Translations under genes and position numbers: made by a program
Assembly (NCBI GenBank): GCA_023548195.1
Contig: JAJHZJ010000061.1
Span: 3,678,297-3,742,296, forward strand
DNA length: 64,000 nucleotides
Direction: 5' to 3'
Source of the DNA: Bettongia penicillata ogilbyi
Taxonomy: Eukaryota > Chordata > Mammalia > Diprotodontia > Potoroidae
Shown: positions 58,610-64,000 of the stretch, one piece after another
Layout of the letters: each line of letters begins with the position of its first letter
How positions within the stretch are numbered: the first letter of the stretch is position 1
The notes under the pieces: generated by a model
Database searches by the model: none
Told to the model about the DNA's origin: nothing
The model's input: the letters and a program-made list of their open reading frames with translations, nothing else

Positions 58610-58810
58610 AGGCTACAATAATAACAGTCGCATTTATAGAAACACTTTTAAATTTTACAGAGTAAATTCCTTTTTAAAGTATTTCATCCTTTAATTTTGC
58701 AGGTATATATCCACTTTACAAATGAGCAAATTAGGGCTTGAAGAGGTAAGTGATGTGTCTGGGGATAAATAGCTAGTAAGTATTAAAGCTGGGATTAAAA
58801 TATAGTGTTT
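58610..58810 (-). mobile_element. MIR-type SINE
   Basis: ACAGTCGCATTTATAGAAACAC, CCACTTTACAAATGAGCAAATTAG, GATAAATAGCTAGTAAG. Confidence 0.65.
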
Positions 58811-58819
58811 TTACCCTTA

Positions 58820-59730
58820 AAACTAGTATACAAATAGATATAATGGATTCATATGTATATAAATCTAACTCTATATCTATCTATCTATGCTTTTAAGGTT
58901 GATGTCCAAGAGAATTACAACAGGTAGGACCAGAATCAAAAGACACAGTCACCAAGAGTTTGAAAGTATCCCTTCCTCCCATCAACATTTTTTCAAATAA
59001 ATTCAGCTTGGGCAAAGGGAAGATGTTAGGAAAAGTACTCAGATTTCTTGAAATAAAGTCTTATAATGGGCATCCAGAGAAGTTCTGCAAGATACAGACA
59101 ATTAGATTTCACAAAGGGGCTGTTACTTGGCACCACAAGGTAAGATTACTTTCAGGAAGAAGAAGTAGGGTGGAAACAGTCCAGAGAGGAGCTACCCTGG
59201 AGTGCGAGTGCCAAGGCTGACCATCAGATAGTTTCCTAGTTTAAATAATTTTCTTTCTAACTAGCTGCAAAGTCCAGTTGTTTCTACCTGTTGAAGGAAT
59301 AGAAGTGTTGTAACCTCTAAATTTTGACATTCTGATTCAATGTTCCAGTGGCTCCAATCTTTTGATAGCTAGACTAGATTTCAATTTCTGAACTGTATAG
59401 ACTTCATTCAAGACAGACAACAATTACTTAGAAAAATAAATAGAAATACAAACATAAAGAGAACTATACAAACATTGAAAAAGATTAAGTAAGCTAGTTA
59501 AACATTTGCTTCTATACTATGAGGTAATTAAGAAATAAGTGCTTTGTAGCAAACCTGGATAATGATGCATATAGTTTTGATGATTTATTTCAAAGGTTTT
59601 TCTTTCTGAAAATTTTTATCCTAAGATTAAATGCATTTATTCAGAAAATGGTCTTTGTTGCATAAATATTTATTGCATAAAGCCTTGCGAGTTAGACTAG
59701 GATAATATAGACATTTAAATCAGTCCTAGT
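58820..59730. other. Unique sequence
   Basis: Nothing recognised. The frame at 58960-59220 has no known domain. Confidence 0.4.
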
Positions 59731-59734
59731 TTTC

Positions 59735-60010
59735 GAGATACATAGTCTCATTGAAGAGAAAAGACACATAACTGAAATTAAATATAACAATATAAAACCC
59801 TATATAATGAAATGTGAATATGTGCTAAAGGAATTTAGAAGGGGATCATAAAATCTCAGATATGGAACTTGAAGGGACCTCGGAAAGAGGTCACTCTGGG
59901 TAAAGAGATTAGGGAAGTCTCCATGGTAGAGGGAGTGCTTGAACTGGATTTTTAAGAAGGGGAAGGGTTGGGATTGGTGGAGAGAACCAGGGAGGATATT
60001 TTAGGTATGG
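59735..60010 (-). mobile_element. L2 LINE antisense fragment
   Basis: GAACTGGATTTTTAAGAAGG and CAGGGAGGATATTTTAGG match the antisense L2 text at 24240-24360. A short CR1-like piece (59848-59885) is inside. Confidence 0.55.
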
Positions 60011-60019
60011 CCACTGAAA

Positions 60020-60435
60020 CTCTAACCAGAAAATACAATCCTGTCTTTAGAAATTTGTCTAAAAGGTAGAAAACTCCAGATTTCAGTTTTCTCATTTAAT
60101 TAGAGATTCAAAGTTAAATTGATCAGATCCAACAAGATATGCTTTTAGAATCCTTGATTAATAAAAATGTTTCAAATGAATGTTTAATGAATAGAAAGAC
60201 AGCTATTCTAGAGGATATTTCTGAAAGATAAGAAGAAAAGATGACCTCAGGTTTCACAAATCAACATGATATAAACCTAAAATACTATATAGCTTGAATT
60301 ATTGTTGCTCATGTTGTTATTCATAATGATTTTTATCAATATGTATAGGACCTAGGTGTAACTTCTAACCCTTAGAACAGGTCCTTCAGAAAAGACTGTC
60401 TCTGATTCAGGATATGCTATGGTTCCATGTCTAAG
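60020..60435. other. Unique sequence
   Basis: Nothing recognised. Confidence 0.4.
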
Positions 60436-60439
60436 GACC

Positions 60440-61185
60440 TACTACAACGTGCCTGTCAATCTCACCTTTACAGCATCTCTCAACTGTTTCTCCTCTCTCT
60501 GTCACTCTGGTGCAGACACTCACCACATTGTGCCTTGTTCGCTGCAACAGCCTGCGGCTCAGACAGTCTGTTGCAAGTTTCTTCCCACTACAATCCATTT
60601 TTCATTCAACTACTAAAGTGATTGTCCCAAAACTCAGATCTGATCATGTAAATTCTCCCTTCCTCCCACCGCCTTAAACTCCAGGAGCTTCCTAAGAACA
60701 AATACAAAATGTTATGTTTGGCATTCAAAGCCCTTTTATAACCTAACCCCCTTCTACCTTTTCAGTCTTTTTATAGTTTAGTCCTCAAAACATACAGTCA
60801 CATTGGCCTCCTGGCTTTTCTACTAGCAAGACACTCCATCCCTAGGCTCTGGGCATCTTCTCTGGCTGTCCATGTCTGGAATGCTCTCCTTCCTCCACTC
60901 TGACTACTGACTTCCTTGACTTCTTCAAAGTCCCAGCTAAAATCCCACCTTCTATAGGAACCTTCCCTAACCCCTATTAATTTCAGCGTTTCCCCTCTTT
61001 TAATTATTTCCTATGTATGCTATACCTAACTTGCTTTGTATATATTTGTCTGCATGTAATTTCCTCTGTTAGATCATAAGCTTCTTGAGGGTAGGGACTG
61101 TCATTTGTTTCTTTTTGTATCCCCAGCACTTAGCAATATCATTTGACCCAACAAACAATAAATGTTTATTGAATGAATTATCCTT
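60440..61185 (+). mobile_element. L2 LINE 3' region, long copy
   Basis: CTACTAAAGTGATTGTCCC, CCTTTTATAACCTAACCCCC, CTCTGGCTGTCCATGTCTGG, CTTGAGGGTAGGGACTGTC, ends AATAAATGTTTATTGAATG. One of the best L2 3' ends here. Confidence 0.9.
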
Positions 61186-61388
61186 GTTGCATATAATCCT
61201 AGTTCTTTCACAGGAATTTTCTGTAAATGATTCAAAGAACTGGAAAACAAAAAATCATTTGCAGTCTACTGTCTAGCACAGGAAGACATGTTATATTTTC
61301 AGCATTACAGCCATTTTAACATAAAATTCTATGGGACCAGGTAGAACGGATCCATACACCATTGGTGGGAAGTTTTGGCTCAGGATCG

Positions 61389-61757
61389 TCAGGGTGTAGG
61401 ATGACCTCTATTCCTAGCCCTTCCTTGTTTGGCAGAACTGGTTGCATGGGCACCAGCTTCTGCTAAACCAAATTTCCTTTTGGCACTAGAATACACCCAA
61501 CATATGTGGGGCTTTCCATCCATATTAGTGGCAGGATGAAACTTTGCCCTTTTCGCCTGCAACCTGTTCACAGCATCCTTGAATACTAAAGTCAAGACCT
61601 CTGGTTCCCTGATCCCTTGTTTCTCCAAATGGAATGATTTCATCATTGTTCCATTTGGATAAGTCCTTACTTTAGAGCCAGTGGTAGTTTCATGCCTTGC
61701 TTCTGGTGCTTCTTCATGAAAAGATATTTTAAAGCCAGCTAAAGGCATACTTTTCCA
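61389..61757 (-). other. Unrecognised 119-codon open frame
   Basis: Minus-strand frame from an ATG at 61748 (open a little further upstream) to a stop at 61389. The predicted product is basic, of normal complexity and without transmembrane segments (for example AVNRLQAKRAKFHPATNMDG). I recognise no domain. No poly(A) tract, splice sites or promoter are evident, and frames of this length are expected by chance in 64 kb. It ends about 90 bp before HAL1 copy 3. It could be a decayed processed pseudogene, a viral fossil or chance. Confidence 0.3.
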
Positions 61758-61850
61758 ACTCTGATCACTCTTTACAGGTTAGGGATTACTCTTAAACCAA
61801 CTTTCTCTTTGTAATAAATGATTAAAATCCAGTTTCTTCAGGGGAGGAAC

Positions 61851-61860
61851 CAAGATGGCA
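61851..61860 (+). promoter_or_regulatory. YY1-like motif at HAL1 copy 3 5' end
   Basis: CAAGATGGCA, same position as in copy 1. Confidence 0.55.
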
Positions 61861-62510
61861 GAGTAGAAAGACTCACATATGCCAGCTCCGAATCCACAGC
61901 CCATAAATTTCCTGTAAAAAGAACTCCCCCAAAATTCTGGAGTACTGCAAGCCACGCACCAATGCAGTGGAAGAGATTTTCGTTCCAGAGAGCCCTGGAA
62001 AGCCATCCACACGGGTCCATCACACTCTGGACAGCAGAGCCCAGCCCTGCCCAGCCCTGGCCATGCGGCCCCAGAGGAGCAGATCCGAGTAGGCTTCAGG
62101 GACGGAATCTCCGGAGGCCGTGAAGGTCCCTCCACCCACAGGCACTACAGGTCAGTGAGAGAGACTTCTGGGCTGGCCAAGAGGGGAGCAGGGTGTCTCC
62201 GTGACTCGGGCCTCCTCGGGAGGCAGCGGCAGAGGCAGAGGCAGCAGCGACCCAGGACTCCCAGAGCAGCAGGCAGGAGCTCCATTACCTAAGGTTTCTG
62301 CATAGACGCCCTGAGGAAACTGAGCCAGGGAGGTGGCCCTGCCCCCACCTCAGCACCAGAACTTAGGCTCACATTGAATAGCAGCCGCTCCTGCCACGGA
62401 AAGCCCTGAGGCTGGGAAGCAGCATTTGAATCTCAGACCCCAAGCACTAGCTTGGAAGATCTAGGTGGGGGTGAAGAGGAATCTCAGAAGTCAAGTAACT
62501 GGCTGGGAAA

Positions 62511-63615
62511 ATGCCCAGAAAAAGGAAGCAAAATAAGACCATAGAGAGCTTCTTTCTTGGGGAAGAGATGTTCCTTCCTCCTTTCATTTCTGAAGAAGAA
62601 GTACAATGCTTGCTATCAGGGAAAGATGTGGAGGTCAGGGCCTCTCTATCCCAGACATCCGAGGTGGATGTCCGGTGGGCACAGGCCATGGAAGAGCTCA
62701 AAAAGGATTTTGAAAATCAAGTTAGACAGGTGGAGGAAAAACTGGGAAGAGAAATGAGAGAGATGCAAGAAAAGCATGAAAAACAGATCAATACCTTGCT
62801 AAAGGAGACCCAAAAAAATGCTGAAGAAAATAACACCTTGAAAAATAGGCTCACTCAATTGGCAAAAGAGGTTCAAAAAGCCAATGAGGAGAAGAATGCT
62901 TTCAAAAGCAAAATTAGCCAAATGGAAGAAAAGGTTCAAAAGCTCACTGAAGGAAATAGTTCTCTCAAGATTAGAATGGAACAGATGGAGGCTAATGACT
63001 TTCTGAGAAACAAAGAAATCATAAAACAAAACCAAAAGAATGAAAAAAATGGAAGAGAATGTGAAATATCTCATTGGAAAAACAACTGACCTGGAAAATA
63101 GATCCAGGAGAGACAATTTAAAAATTATGGGACTACCTGAAAACCATGATCATAAAAAGAGCCTAGACATCATCTTTCATGAAATTATCAAGGAAAACTG
63201 CCCTGAGATTCTAGAACCAGAGGGCAAAGTAAGTATTCAAGGAATCCATCGATCACTGCCTGAAAGAGATCCCAAAAGAGAAACTCCTAGAAACATTGTG
63301 GCCAAATTCCAGAATTCCCAGGTCAAGGAGAAAATATTGCAAGCAGCTAGAAAGAAACAATTCCAGTATTGTGGAAATACAATCAGGATAACACAAGATC
63401 TAGCAGCTTCTACATTAAGGGATCGAAGGGCGTGGAATAGGATATTCCAGAAGTCAAAGGAACTAGGACTCAAACCAAGAATCACCTACCCAGCAAAACT
63501 GAGTATAATACTTCAGGGGAAAATATGGTCTTTCAATGAAACAGAGGACTTTCAAGTATTCTTGATGAAAAGACCAGAGCTGAGAAGAAAATTTGACTTT
63601 CAAACACAAGAATGA
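62511..63615 (+). pseudogene. HAL1 ORF1, copy 3 (single frameshift)
   Basis: ORF1p-type nucleic-acid-binding protein, the only product of a HAL1 element. Order: N-terminus MPRKRKQNKTIESFFLGEEM; coiled coil from about residue 60 to 175 with strong heptads (TQKNAEENNTLKNRLTQL); RRM around residue 197 (ENRSRRDNLKIMGLPE); C-terminal domain from about residue 278 (AARKKQFQYCGNTIRI); stop TGA at 63613-63615. The reading frame is open except for one extra A in the run at 63043-63049 (seven A, six in copies 1 and 2). The span is one base over 368 codons. Such proteins trimerise and coat their RNA. Confidence 0.9.
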
Positions 63616-63745
63616 GAAGCATGAAAAAGTAAGCAGCAAAGAGAAGTCATAAGGGACTTACCAAAGTTGAATTGTTTACATTCTTACATGAAAAGACAAT
63701 ATTTGTAACTCTTAAAACTTTTCAGTATCTGGGTAGTTGGTGGGA

Positions 63746-63748
<3 letters not shown>

Positions 63749-63792
<44 letters not shown>

Positions 63793-63850
63793 CACACACA
63801 CGTACACGCGTGCACGCACATACACATACACACATGCACGCACACACAGC
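63749..63850. repeat. (CA)n tract in HAL1 copy 3 3' UTR
   Basis: Long pure CA run followed by CACG/CATG/TACA units. Longer than in copies 1 and 2. Confidence 0.95.
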
Positions 63851-64000
63851 GACAGAGAGCACAGAGTGAATTGAATAGGATGGGACCATATCTTAAAAGA
63901 AATTAAGGTAAATGGTGAGAGAGAAATGTCGTGGGAGGAGAGAGGGTGAAATGGAATGGGGTAAATTATCTCTCATTCAAGAGGCAAGCAGGAGACTTTT

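Larger units (their letters stand above)
61841..64000 (+). mobile_element. HAL1 element, copy 3 (runs off the window)
   Basis: Begins GGGGAGGAACCAAGATGGCAG and has the same order as copies 1 and 2: 5' UTR with one ~70-bp unit near 62281, ORF1, then the CA-rich 3' UTR, which is cut by the window end. Least damaged of the three. The right target-site duplication lies outside the window. Confidence 0.9.

Overview
This 64 kb window looks like repeat-dense, gene-poor DNA from a marsupial genome, most like an opossum such as Monodelphis. Four features point there. Marsupial tRNA-headed SINEs share the 'GGCAGCTAGGTGGCACAGTGG' head. L2 copies are very numerous. L1 3' ends carry marsupial-style text. 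A cluster of half-L1 (HAL1) elements has an L1-like ORF1 followed directly by a 3' UTR. I found no convincing host exon, tRNA, rRNA or ncRNA gene. Every ORF longer than about 100 codons either lies in a repeat or cannot be assigned. The window is probably intergenic or deep intronic. Family names rest on pattern recognition, not on a database search.

Layout. 0-8.4 kb: mostly unique AT-rich DNA with a MIR-like SINE, a palindromic hAT-like MITE, a GATA array, a composite SINE with an 11-bp target-site duplication (TSD), an L2 fragment and a repeat-poor, more GC-rich block at 5.7-7.1 kb that is the best candidate for conserved non-coding sequence. 8.4-14.7 kb: L1 3' ends, a retroviral integrase fragment, a three-deep nest (L1 inside a mariner-like element inside L2), a second hAT-like element and a 120-130 bp inverted repeat. 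15-36.8 kb: L2, MIR, CR1/L3, L1 and tRNA-SINE fragments, including a CR1/L3 copy split by a 2.1 kb antisense L2 that itself holds a hAT-like MITE.

36.8-47.6 kb is the most informative region. An old L1-type ORF1 was hit twice, 38 bp apart, by two nearly complete HAL1 elements, each with a recognisable TSD. Just beyond lies an older HAL1/L1 copy in antisense orientation that contains a ~390 bp-per-arm inverted duplication. A third, best-preserved HAL1 starts at 61841 and runs off the window end; its ORF1 has one visible frameshift, in an A-run.

47.6-61.8 kb: unique DNA alternating with SINEs, L2, CR1/L3 and MIR copies, several visibly nested.

How the parts work together. Nothing here forms a host pathway. 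The HAL1 copies encode only an ORF1p-type RNA-binding protein (coiled coil, RRM, C-terminal domain) and so must have been copied by an L1 ORF2 protein in trans. The tRNA-headed SINEs end in tails resembling other LINEs, which suggests they also borrowed LINE enzymes. The nested insertions give a relative order: L2, CR1/L3 and MIR oldest, then hAT, mariner and L1, then tRNA-SINEs, and HAL1 among the youngest.
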